DNA of 64,000 bases from Prorocentrum cordatum. Lineage: Eukaryota; Sar; Dinophyceae; Prorocentrales; Prorocentraceae. Below are positions 50,517 to 59,734 of the stretch, one piece after another (the stretch's first letter is position 1; every line of letters begins with the position of its first letter). Made by a program: the position numbers and the translations under genes. The notes beneath the pieces are model-generated. The model did not search any database, had not been told where the DNA came from, and was given only the letters and a program-made list of their open reading frames with translations. The stretch lies in the NCBI GenBank assembly GCA_963575745.1, contig CAUYUJ010015949.1:579510-643509 (forward strand), written 5' to 3'.

Positions 50517-51161
50517 CTGAGATATTTGTTTCGTCTTCGAGGCTCTCGCAGCAGCCGCCCGTGGCGCAGCCCATGGCGCTCCTGCCGCTCGCCGGAAGCG
50601 TGCCGCGCGCGCCGCCCTCCCACCACGCCGCCGACGCGTGGGCGGCGCCGCCGGCGGAGCCGCTGCGTCGCATGCGCCGCGTGCCTGGACTCTCGGCGGT
50701 GGCGCGCCTTCCTCCTCCGCCCTCCTCCTCCTCCACCTCCTCCTCCTCCTTCTTTCTTCCTCTGCCTCCTCCCTCCTCCTCCTCCTCCTCCTCCTCTCCC
50801 TCTCCCTCTTCCTCCTCCACCTCCTCCTCCTCCTCCAACTCCTCCTCCTCCTCCTGCTCCACCTCCTCCTCCTCCTCCATCCTCCTCCTCCTCCTCCTCC
50901 TCCTCCTCCTCCTCCTCCTCCTCCTCCTCCTCCTCCTCCTCTCCCCCTCCTTCCTTCCTTCTCCTCCTCCACCTCCTTCCTTCCTCTTCTCCTCCTCCTC
51001 CTCCTCCTCCTCCTCCTCTTCCTCCTTCTCCTCTTCCTCCTCCTGCTCCTCCTCCTCCTCCTCCTCCTCCTCCTCCTCCTCCCGCCTCCTCCCGCCTCCT
51101 GGCATGCACCACGTGTGGTTCGACCTTGGCATCATGATGCTGGGGCCCCTATCGAACCGAA
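50517..51161. repeat. GC-rich segment then CTC tract
   Basis: After about 200 bases of GC-rich mixed sequence, CTCCTCCTC runs from 50725 to 51085 with short breaks. No supported gene. Confidence 0.85.
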
Positions 51162-51345
51162 GAAGAAGGAGAAGAAGAAGAAACGGCATAAACATCAGCT
51201 GTTGGCGCTCCGCGCGGCTTTCTTGGATCCGCGCCGGGGCCCCCCCGGCGGCGCCTCTGGCGCCGCCCCTGCTCAGCGCGCCAGGGAGCCCCCAGCCCAG
51301 ATCGCACGCAGCTTTTTATGCTTGGGGCGAGCGCAGAACACTCAC
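51162..51345. mobile_element. F7 TIR element, copy 3
   Basis: The left arm AGAAGAAACGGCATAAACAT, GTTGGCGCTCCGCGCGGCTT is clear. The right arm is reduced to GCTTTTTATGCTTGGGGCG. GGCGGCGCCTCTGGCGCCGC forms an inner hairpin. Confidence 0.65.
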
Positions 51346-51780
51346 GCGCGCGCGCGGGTTGACGCTTGGGGCGAGGCGGAGTGGGCAGGATGTGCGCAGG
51401 ACGCGGGAGGAGCAGAGAGGAGGAGCAGGAGGAGGAGGAGGAGGAGGAGGAGGAGGAGGAGGAGGAGGAGCAGGAAGAGGAGGAGGAGCAGGAGGAGGAG
51501 GAGGAGCAGGAGCAGGAAGAGGAGCAGGAGGAGGAGGAGGAGCAGCAGCAGGAGGAGGAGGAGCAGGAGGATGGGGCAGCAGGAGGAGAAGAGGAACAGA
51601 CAGGAGGGCGGAGAGAGAGGCAGCGCCCCCGTGCCGTCCGGGCGGCCGCCGCGGCCAGCGCGCCCCCGGCCCGTCGCCGGCGGGGCCCGCGGAGCTGCCC
51701 TGAGCTTACCGTTGTCGGCATTCGGGCCGGGGTTTCCCGGGTCGGGAGCTCCCGAGTGAAGTGAACCCCACCCCCCTCAG
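51346..51780. repeat. GGA/GCAGGAGGA tract, no gene
   Basis: AGGAGGAGGAGCAGGAGGA fills 51415-51580. The remaining 200 bases are GC-rich without a convincing frame. Confidence 0.85.
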
Positions 51781-51944
51781 AAATCGTGGGGGGTAGGGGT
51801 AGGGTTCGCATGTGGCCCCCTTATCGGGCTACGGGCGCCCTTGCCAAGGTTGGGGTTTGCCCTTTCCAGGGTCGGGGCTTGCGTGTCCCGCTCTGCTCTT
51901 GTCGGTGCTCCGTTCAAGATTTCCAGGGGTTGCAGCATCGACCG

Positions 51945-52020
51945 CCGAGCAGTCTCACGAACGTCACGGCCCGCGTGGCCGACAAGCTCGGTCTCAGCGC
52001 GCAGGAGAAATACTTCAGGG
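51945..52020 (+). other. Candidate short exon
   Basis: Between CCGAGCAG (possible acceptor) and CAGG|GTAGGTAA (a good donor near 52020) the frame reads SLTNVTARVADKLGLSAQEK YFR. Both splice signals and the balanced composition support an exon, but no partner exon could be found. Family unknown. Confidence 0.25.
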
Positions 52021-52129
52021 TAGGTAACGGCAGCGCGGACACGCTGCCACAGCAGGCTGCGATGAGGCACCCCAGGCCCTCGCAGCAACAGCAGGTCAGC
52101 TCGACGTGATTTTGCCGGTCAGCGGCTCC

Positions 52130-52779
52130 CTTCCGACAGCTTGGACGCTTGGGAGTTCGTGTCCCCAGCGGGCCCGCCGCCGGCCGTGAGGCGTCGCCCG
52201 GGCACGCCTGGTCTTCGGTCGACAGTTCCTGGCAGCGTGGGAAGTGTTTCCGTGGGTCCCGCTCGGACTCGAGGCCCCCCCGCGGGCACTTGTTGCGGGC
52301 GTCGTGGGCCGGAATCAGATGCCTGGGCGCGCCTGCCCTAGCTGCGCTGGGGCACCGCATGCTGTAACTCGACACCAGTGGCCAGTCTTTTGCTGTTGTC
52401 TGCCGCCGGTGCGTGTACTAAACCACGGGTGGACAGGTCAGAGGCCTCCGCCAAGAGTGTCGTCCATTGCCTGCTTCGTGGGCTCAAACGAGGAGGCGTT
52501 CCTGGAAGCGCCTGTGCCGCGGGCCCACCCTACGAGAGACAAGTGCACCGTGAAAGTCGGAACGTGGGCTGACCCTGAGCTTGTGGTTTTGGGAATGAGC
52601 GCCCCGAAGGCTCCGACAGGCCCCGTGCGAGACCCGACGACGAGATTTCCAGATGTGCACAGCTGCGCAGAGTCTCGTCCGTGGCACACCCTCTGGAGGT
52701 GGCTGCTGGTGATGCGCCACTGGACGAGTCTCGCTCGGGATCCGATGGGGTATGTTGTCATTCAGGAGGGGAAAAAACA
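52130..52779. other. Open but unassigned sequence
   Basis: Three plus-strand frames and one minus frame stay open over several hundred bases (for example TVKVGTWADPELVVLGMSAP). None shows a domain, and the choice between them cannot be made from sequence alone. Confidence 0.3.
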
Positions 52780-52895
52780 CAGACACAATTAATCGTCCAC
52801 TCCCAGGAAAATATGCGAAAATATGGGACGTGGGGGGGAAGACAAAAAACAATAAAATATCGGAAAATATTGTGAATATTTTTATTTGTGTGTAT
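52780..52895 (+). repeat. F13 dispersed repeat, copy 1
   Basis: ACACAGACACAATTAATCGT, GGAAAATATGCGAAAATATG and GTGGGGGGGAAGACAAAAAA match 55378-55492. It is AT-rich. The right side runs into TGTGTGTATTC. Confidence 0.7.
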
Positions 52896-53149
52896 TCATT
52901 TGTGTGTTTGTGGGCCCGTTTAGTCATCCCTGGAGTGAGCGCAGGCCACGGTGCTTGCTCGGGCCGCCGCCCTCGGCTCAATTGCAACGCGTCCTTTCCA
53001 CTGCAGGGGCGCCGGCCTATGCTTGGCGTCGGCCGCCGCTGCAGTGCGTGAGGAAAGCTGTCGACACCCGCAGCCTGTGGCTGTCATGCTCCACTCGCTG
53101 CCCGAGATTGCCACATTTTAGGCATCCCGCCCACATCCATTGGTGCATG

Positions 53150-53391
53150 TCGGTTGCGCCACGGCTGATGTCAAACAGCCTCCTCCCCCCCCCTCCCCCC
53201 CTCCTTTTCCCCCCCTCTCCCCCCTTCCCCCCCCTGCTCCGCGAGGTGGCTGCTCAAGAGGCGCGTGCGCGACTGGCGCCCTTCCTCCAGGCCGCCGAAC
53301 CTATACCCCGCCCCGCGGTTGCAGAACTCGCGGCGGAAGGTGTTTGCAGATGTTCGGCCTCGGGAGGGCCTTGCTCGAAGAAAGAAAGAAG
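53150..53391. other. C tract and helical peptide stub
   Basis: CCCCCCCTCCCCCCC at 53180-53240, then a frame reading EVAAQEARARLAPFLQAAEP at about 53243-53330. No gene can be built from it. Confidence 0.3.
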
Positions 53392-53625
53392 AAACCTAAG
53401 AAGGAAAGTGGGAAACAGAGAAGGCACAAACATATATTTTTTCCAGAGCGCTGGACGGAATTTTCTTGCATCGGCGCCGTGCACCCTGGGGGCGGCGCTG
53501 CTGGCGCCGCCCCCCCGGTATGCTCCGCACGCCCAAGAGGAGCAAGAGGGGGGGGGGGGCACGACGCCGAGCAAGGGAATCCGCGCGGACCTTCCAGAGT
53601 TTGGATTTTTAGACTTGTGCTCCTC
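53392..53625. mobile_element. F7 TIR element, copy 4, diverged
   Basis: The left arm retains GAAGGCACAAACATATATTT and AGAGCGCTGGACGG. The right arm has GGGAATCCGCGCGGACCTTC. The interior hairpin GGCGGCGCTGCTGGCGCCGC resembles that of copies 3 and 5. Confidence 0.55.
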
Positions 53626-53704
53626 TGTCCGGAAGGAGGGCCCTTGCCGGGCCCGGGGGCCGTCAACCAGATTTCAAGCAGTGGCGAAGCATCCCTGCTC
53701 GTTT

Positions 53705-53880
53705 ACAGGCCCACCAAACAATGTTCTAAGAACCTTTATTTGGTTTCCACGAAATGTTCTGGGAGCATTTCTGGCTGGGACTGTCTTGTTTTAGCGCCTC
53801 GGGATTATGTTCTGAGAACATTGTTTTTGTTATTAGAACAGTTTCGGATTCTACGAACATTTCGTGGTAGGCCTATAAAA
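53705..53880. repeat. GTTCTNAGAAC palindromic repeat cluster
   Basis: AATGTTCTAAGAACCTTT, GTTCTGAGAACATT, TTATTAGAACAG and related pieces recur within 150 bases. Outer arms CCACGAAATGTTC and GAACATTTCGTGG (about 53745 and 53855) are exactly inverted. It is AT-rich. It may be a small foldback element. Confidence 0.65.
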
Positions 53881-54550
53881 AATGCCGGGACGGTCGGTCC
53901 CTGCTCAGCAAAAACGATTCGGCGTGCAGCACTGGTGTTGGCGAGGGGGTCCCAGAACTGCGGGCGTCCGCTGCGGGAAGGCCCGCGCCCTTTCTGGGAG
54001 CCTTGGGAAAGTGGGGTTGGAGCGGGGCGGCAGGCCCGAGCTGTGCACAGCGAGAGCACCCGTGCCAAGAAGCACCCTGTCTGCTTCCAGGTTGCCCTGG
54101 GTTTCTCGGGCTCCGATTGTTTTGCGATGGAAGCGTGACATTCCCACGCCAGAGATCGGTGGACGTCCTGGGGTTGGATTTTCCCCAGTGCTGGTGCCCA
54201 ACGGCAAGTGCCGTGCAGGACCAGCGGCCGCCGTTGGGCGGGCGACCCTCTGTGGGGGCACCGTCCTCCGCGGCACCGCCGGCGAGCCCGCCTCAAAAGG
54301 GGCAGGATTTGCCGCGAGGGGCAACGATCGTCGGGCTAGACGAAAGGGGGGGATAGGGAAAGGGGGGTTATGAAAGGGGGAGATCAAGACGGATGTTTTT
54401 CTAAATTGTCGGCCTCTAGGGGCCCTCGCCAGGCCCTGGGACTGTCAAAAAACGACTCGGATGAAAAACCGGTCCAAGGGAATGGGTCGAGACTTCGGGG
54501 GACCGCGTATTGAAAAATTCACGACATCGGATCTCTGGGGTGACGAAACC
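53881..54550. other. No gene recognised
   Basis: The frames are open but featureless. A run of GGGGGGATAGGGAAAGGGGG at 54345-54380 has its near complement (CTATCCCCCCCTTTCG) at 54676-54692. Confidence 0.35.
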
Positions 54551-54557
54551 TGCTGCG

Positions 54558-54650
54558 TGCAGCTGGTTTCAGCTCCACCTAGGGGCCCATCTCTCGATAC
54601 ATGGCCGCCTCCGGCGCCAGGAGGCGCCGGGAAAACCAGCTGCGTGAGCT
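54558..54650. repeat. Hairpin with GCAGCTGGTTT arms
   Basis: GCAGCTGGTTTCAGCTC and GAAAACCAGCTGCGTGAGC are inverted around a second hairpin, CGCCTCCGGCGCCAGGAGGC. The structure is about 90 bases. Confidence 0.65.
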
Positions 54651-54895
54651 GACTCTCACCCCCCCCCCCCTTGGCTATCCCCCCCTTTCGCCCGGCCCGA
54701 GATACAGAGGAACCAGCTCACCGGGGGAAGCACCGACCTGGAGTCGGCGATACAGCGCCGATAGTGCCGGCGAGGTGCCCCCGATAGCAGATCCGCACGG
54801 CTCTGGGCGGGCGGGGTGGGCCATTCGGGTCCCTCTCCGCGGTGACGTGACGACTGCGGGTCGACGCGTCCCTCCCTGAGCCGACCCCCCTAATG

Positions 54896-55054
54896 CTACG
54901 TCGGGCACGTGCCTCTACAGGAGGAAAATTCGAAAATAGTCAAAACAGAGTCTGGGGACGATTTTTTGCGTATGTTTGATTCTTTTTGAGCATTTTCTGA
55001 CTATTTGTTATTCTTCGTCCAAAACCCCCATGTAGGGGGACATGCCCGACCTAA
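54896..55054. mobile_element. F2 TIR element, copy 4
   Basis: ACGTCGGGCACGTGCCTCTA at the left, ATGTAGGGGGACATGCCCGA at the right. The AT-rich interior has GAGTCTGGGGACGATTTTTT. Confidence 0.85.
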
Positions 55055-55126
55055 CCCTAATGCTGATCCTTGTGTGGGTGGTCTTTGTTCCCATTCTTTC
55101 CGTGCCCATTCCGGTCGCACCGACCA

Positions 55127-55195
55127 GACGGTCTCGGAGGATGACGCCGCGTTGCTGCCGCACTGGCGATGCGGCGCGATCCTCCGGCCCCATCT
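55127..55195. mobile_element. F8 TIR element, short copy 3
   Basis: GGTCTCGGAGGATGACGCCG at the left and GATGCGGCGCGATCCTCCGG then CCCCAT at the right, only about 69 bases, so almost a pure hairpin. Confidence 0.6.
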
Positions 55196-55209
55196 CCGAG
55201 CCAATATTT

Positions 55210-55375
55210 CGGAGGTGGATAGACCTACCCTGACACGTCGATAAGCGAATTGGCCGTGTTTGGTTCGCGAGAGGGCGTTGCGGCCGTCATTTCTGCGGGT
55301 CCAGGTGCGTCGGCTGCAGTCACAGGCCGTTTTCACGAAGGGGAGTTTTACTAAAGGGAGGTTTGTCCACCGCCG
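55210..55375. mobile_element. F3 TIR element, copy 4
   Basis: CGGAGGTGGATAGACCTACC at the left, GGGAGGTTTGTCCACCGCCG at the right. The interior GTGTTTGGTTCGCGAGAGGG and CACAGGCCGTTTTCACGAAG matches copy 1. Confidence 0.85.
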
Positions 55376-55377
55376 AA

Positions 55378-55492
55378 AGAACACGCACAGACACAATGAA
55401 TCGTCGACTCCCCAGAAAGCATGGGAAAACATGGAAAGTGGGGGGAAGACGAGAAACCAGAAAATATGGGGAAATGTGGGGAATCAGGTTAT
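55378..55492 (+). repeat. F13 dispersed repeat, copy 2
   Basis: CACGCACAGACACAATGAAT, CCCAGAAAGCATGGGAAAAC and GTGGGGGGAAGACGAGAAAC, colinear with 52780-52895. Confidence 0.7.
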
Positions 55493-55544
55493 TCGGTGGC
55501 CCCCATGCTGTGTGGTGACGTCACCGCGGTGATTCGATGGGGAT

Positions 55545-55841
55545 GCTCGGCGGCGCACCCGGGGGGAGCTGGGAGGGGGCAGGCCTTCTCAGAAGGTGGC
55601 GGAGCTTCTCGGAAGCCTTTTCGCCTTCTGAGAAGCCGTGCGCGTCTTCGGAGGAGGCTTAGAGTCCGAGGCGTGAACTTGTACATGACCACCGCCCAGA
55701 GGATCAACTGTCAGTTCCCAGTCGACGGATATGGATACATTCCCGCCTCGCGTAGAAACCTTCTCAGAAGGCACGAGGGCTTCTGAGAAGCCCCGCCGCT
55801 TGAGAAGGCCCGCCCCCTTTCACCCTGGGATCGCCGGCGAG
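55545..55841. mobile_element. F4 TIR element, copy 5, with extra middle segment
   Basis: The left has CTCGGCGGCGCACCCGGGGG then GGGCAGGCCTTCTCAGAAGG. The right has TTGAGAAGGCCCGCCCCCTT then TCACCCTGGGATCGCCGGCG. Between 55665 and 55755 is about 90 bases absent from copy 4 (AACTTGTACATGACCACCGC and so on), a possible insertion of unknown type. Confidence 0.65.
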
Positions 55842-56255
55842 ATCTGGGGTCACCGCACGGTTTCGGGGCTCGGGTCGTTGCCCCAGGACGCCTCGGGCGA
55901 CGGGGGGGCTTCCCGGGCCCGAAGACCGTGGGCCAGCGGACCGTGCGGTGCGAGGTTTCCTGGGAGTTCCAGTGCCACCGCGCGGCATGCCACCATGTGG
56001 CGCCCCTGGAACCCCCAGCAGCTTGGCGGCCTCCAGGTCGGCAGGGTGCGCCTGGGCGGAATCGCCCCCGGCACGCCTCCAGCGGGTGCGCCAGCGCCGG
56101 CGCTGCTCATGCTCTGGCCTGAGCGGCGGGCCGCAGCTGGCCAGGCCACCCTCGGCGCGCACGGGCCACTCGCGGAGGCCTCCGCCACCAGAGCGCGTGA
56201 CGAGGCCACGCCCGTCGACGCGGGCGGGCAAGGCCTCAATCAGGATCCACGCGAC

Positions 56256-56350
<95 letters not shown>

Positions 56351-56482
56351 CGACGGCGGCGACGGCGACGACGAAGACGACGGCGGCGACGACGGCGACG
56401 TGCGGCGCCGGGCACCAGCGCGCGCGAGGAGGCCACGTCCAGCAGCGCGGGAGCGTGAGGCTCGACCTCGCAGGAGCTCGGG
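55842..56482. repeat. GC-rich segment then (GAC)n
   Basis: GACGACGAC, with GGCGAC interruptions, runs from 56252 to 56398, encoding Asp, Arg-Arg or Thr runs depending on frame. The 400 bases before it stay open in several frames (PWNPQQLGGLQVGRVRLGGI) but show no domain. Confidence 0.6.
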
Positions 56483-56626
56483 TTGAGTCGGGCATGTCCT
56501 TACTACAGCAAGAGTGTTCAAGAATGGTACAACATAGTCTGGTGACGATTGCTCGTTTTTTAATGTGTTTTGAGTATTTTTTATTTTCTTCCAAAATCTG
56601 CCTGTAAGAGGACATTCCCAACCTAA
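56483..56626. mobile_element. F2 TIR element, copy 5, diverged
   Basis: TTGAGTCGGGCATGTCCTTA at the left, CCTGTAAGAGGACATTCCCA then ACCTAA at the right. The interior has ACATAGTCTGGTGACGATTG. Confidence 0.7.
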
Positions 56627-56652
56627 AGATCGGGTCTGCCGCCACTTTCTGA

Positions 56653-56948
56653 CGTCTCTGTCATGGATTTTGACGGCTCGGACTTCGTGAGATTTGGAGC
56701 CAGTTGTCGAAGAAGGAAAAACGTCACAAACATCAACTCCGCGCGAGTTTCTTGGATCCGCGCTGAGCCCCCCTGGGCGGCGCCTCCGGCGCCGCCCCTG
56801 GCGCGCTCCGCGCGCCGGGGAGGGGGCTTTAGTCCAGGTCTAAGAAATCCGCGCGGAGCGCTGAAAGTTAATGTTTATGCGTTTTTTTCTTCTAGTCTCT
56901 TTCGTGGATTTTGACGGTTCGGTCTTCGTGAGATTGGGAGACAGTTGG
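56653..56948. mobile_element. F7 TIR element, copy 5, flanked by a 54-base direct repeat
   Basis: The element itself is 56709-56903: left AGAAGGAAAAACGTCACAAA, right GAAATCCGCGCGGAGCGCTG, AATGTTTATGCGTTTTTTTC. Immediately outside, GTCATGGATTTTGACGGCTC (left) and TTCGTGGATTTTGACGGTTC (right), each continuing about 30 bases to TTCGTGAGATT(T/G)GGAG(C/A)CAGTTG, are direct copies. Confidence 0.75.
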
Positions 56949-56994
56949 GGGTTGAGGTGGCCCAGCACTGATTCAGGCCAGTGGGCAGGGGGGA

Positions 56995-57513
56995 GTGGTG
57001 CTCTCTCGTCGCAGCAGTTGGACGCGGATCGACAACTTTGACAGTTTCGACCACGTAGAGTTTCGGAAACGGATTTTTATAGGATTTGATGATCTCGTCC
57101 CTCTCTTTTTTGGCCGATCTTTAGGAGGCCTATCCAGCGCAGACCCCCTGGCCGTTTCCAACGTGCGATGTTTGCAGCGGAAGTTCGCGTCAAGTTTCAG
57201 ATTGGGTCTTGCCATTGCTCCGTCGGCCTGGTCACTTGCGTATTCCCCAATCTCGAGTCTCGTCTTACGTCTGCCCGACAGGACCCCGGTGCCGCCGCGC
57301 CAGTCCTTCGCCGTTTGGCAGGCTGGCGTGGCCCGCCTTGTCGACGACGAACCACCTTATCGGCCGCGGGTTGCATCTGTCTCGCCCCCTCTTTTCGGCA
57401 GAGGACTTGAGGTAGGCTTTGCGGGCACTGTCATTGCTAGTTGTCTGCATTTGCTTACACTTCATCCTTTGGTTACCGGTTTGATCGAGACTGTCCAGCC
57501 ACTAAGGGGCTAG
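56995..57513 (+). other. 172-codon open frame, unknown
   Basis: The frame reads MVLSRRSSWTRIDNFDSFDH, FRKRIFIGFDDLVPLFFGRS and so on, less repetitive than most open frames here. The last third, however, overlaps the composite repeat module that recurs at 61690, so at least that part is repeat. No domain recognised. Confidence 0.2.
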
Positions 57514-58330
57514 CAAGCATGAGTTCGCACCGAAAGCCGAGGCTCTGCAGCGCATGCCCACTGCCGAGTCCACACTAGGAGGAGGGGACGCCGTACTGTA
57601 GGGAGGAGGAGGAGGAGCAAGAGGAGGAACAGGAGCGGCACGAGCAGGAGTGAGTGGCGCGCCTCGCCACCGCACCAAGCTCGAGCTGACTCTCTGAGCG
57701 GCCTCACGACTGGCCTGGTGCGCTGAAGCCCGGTTTGGATGTGTCGGCGGGTTCGGCGCAGTTGAGTTTTTGCCAAGCGAGGCAGGATGTGGATGCGACA
57801 GGCTTCGAGCGTGGAGCGCCTGGGGCAACACGCAGCGTACAATCAACCACTGTGTTTGTTGGCCGCTCGTGCTGTCCTGCAGTGCAGTGCCAGTGACTGC
57901 TCCCTGTCTACCACCTGGCAGGCGCATGTCTGAATTGTCAAATGTGTGCGGCTCGGGGCCTGTCAGCGCGCCATATAGGCTGCGGAAGGCAGAGCACACA
58001 TGCAATGGACAACCAGTATTGAATGTTGCCCAGGTAACAGCGCTCCTTGGGTCGTGTCCCTCCACTCCCGATGGAGGGAAGGGAGGAGAAAGTAGGGAGG
58101 AGGACGAGCAGAGAGATCCCATATGTCCCAACTGTGGGTTCACACTGCCTACCAGAAGTCACGCAGCGGCCAGTTCTGCAACTGTCGCTGTCTGCCAACG
58201 CTTGGTCGTGCCGTGTGGTGCTGACGCACCAGAGAGATGGGTTTTGCATAATTGTATTTCGTGCCGTGCATGCGTGGTTCCCTGAACTGTGTTTGCACTC
58301 AGGTCGGGTATAGCCAGGACCCCAGGTAAG
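57350..58330 (+). repeat. Composite module (F19), copy A
   Basis: In order: CGCGGGTTGCATCTGTCTCG; TTTGCTTACACTTCATCC; a GGAGGAGGAGGAGC patch; AGTGAGTGGCGCGCCTCGCC; GCGGCCTCACGACTGGCCTG; GCAGTGCCAGTGACTGCTCC; GGTAACAGCGCTCCTTGGGT; GTCACGCAGCGGCCAG; GTGCCGTGTGGTGCTGACGC. The same order is found at 61690-62640 and, in part, at 62930-63600. Confidence 0.8.
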
Positions 58331-58529
58331 GCGGCCCGGTTAGTAGTAGGGCCCCGGAGCCCCTAAATTGGCCAGCATCACTGAAACCAGGTCCGCCGTA
58401 TGGCTGGTGTTCTTTCGGGTGACGACAGTCCACGTCCGTGGAAACGGGGCGGGGGGGGAGGGGGCGTCCCCCAGTACACATCACCAAACCAGGTCCCACT
58501 AAACCCAGCTCTGCCAACGCCCGGCCACG

Positions 58530-58800
58530 TTAGTGTCTTGGCCCCTGGCGGAGCTGCACAGGTCGCCCGTGTATGCTGCCCCGTGCCCGCCCGTGGACGC
58601 AGCCTTGCGGGGGCGCCTCGCCCGCTGGCTGCGTCCGCCGAAGTCTCGCCCCGTGCCCGCCCTGGAGCGCGTCGTGGGCGCCTCGGGCGCCGCCTGCGGG
58701 CACCCTGCGCGGAGTGGGCTCGCCGGGTCTCGCCCCGTGCCCGTCTCGTGGGCGCTGTCCTCGGTTTCTCTCGGCCTTCCCCCGCTCCCTCTCTGCCCGC
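58530..58800 (+). repeat. CCGAAGTCTCGCCCCGTGCC minisatellite, module A
   Basis: Units about 70-75 bases long contain GTCTCGCCCCGTGCCCGCC and GGGCGCC. They are related to the repeats at 62640-62740 and 63600-63860, which follow the other module copies. Confidence 0.6.
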
Positions 58801-58884
58801 CGGCCAATTCGCTTGTTAGTGCCCTTTTCTAGCTTCTCGCTGGAGCGGAGTTCGCCGCCTCGCCGCTGACGGGAAACAGTCTCG

Positions 58885-59270
58885 TGGGCGCATCGTGCGC
58901 TGGGCGACCGCCTCGCTTGCACCACACAGCTGGCACCACACAGATTCCACCACAGTCTCCGGCATGGCATAAATGCTACCATATGGTTCATCACATCGGT
59001 CACACCACAGCTTGCACCACACAGCTCGCCCCACGCAGTTGGCACAACATGGTCTACACCACGTAGGTTGCACAGTATAGCCTCGCATCGACAACATAGC
59101 GCACACCACCGAGGCACTTTGCACAGCACAGCGTACACCACATAGTGTGCACCACACATATGGCACCGCCTAGCTTACACTACATAGCTTGTCTCGCATG
59201 TATTGCACCGCAGAGGTTGCACGACATAGCTTGCACCAGTTATATATATATATATATATGTGTGCGTTGG
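58885..59270 (+). repeat. GCTTGCACCACACA minisatellite, module A
   Basis: Units of 15-17 bases such as AGCTTGCACCACACAGC, AGCGCACACCACCG and AGCTTACACTACAT are repeated more than twenty times, ending at a (TA)n run at 59240-59258. The same minisatellite follows module C at 63865. Confidence 0.8.
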
Positions 59271-59479
59271 TCCAAATAGCTTACATCACACGGCGTGCGC
59301 CACGTAGTTCCCACGTCCGCATTGCAACACGCTACTCCTGGAGAGCCACACTTACAAACATTGTAGTCACATGGTTGTGTGTACACATGTAAAAACGGGT
59401 TGATATCATTCGTGCTCGTGATAAGAAAGCGCGCCATTGGAGGACCTTGTGATTGAAAAAGAATGGGTGCCCGCAAAAC

Positions 59480-59690
59480 CGCACCCCCCCCTTTCAAAAA
59501 GGGGTGAGTAGTTTTTGGACCCCCCCCCTCCCCCTTTTTACGGGGGGGGTCCAACCCCCCCCCTCCCCCCCACCGTTGAAGGGGAGGGGGGGGGGGATTC
59601 CAAACCCCCCCGCCCTCCCCCCCCGTGGCGCTGGAATAGGGGGGGGGGGTCGGACCCCCCCCCCTCACACCGTTCGGGGAGAGGGCATTT
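59480..59690. repeat. G/C homopolymer hairpins, left flank of the heptamer array
   Basis: C8-C9 and G9-G11 runs alternate, making hairpins such as CCCCCCTTTCAAAAAGGGG. TCGGACCCCCCCCC at 59651 recurs at 61213, on the other side of the array. Confidence 0.8.
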
Positions 59691-59734
59691 CCTGCTTGCT
59701 GCTTTTCCTGTCTGCGCCGAAGATGGAGGGCAGA

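Noticed and set aside
8397-59270. CRISPR-like regular repeats in several arrays
   Set aside because: The units are contiguous or degenerate without unique spacers of constant length, and the genome is eukaryotic.
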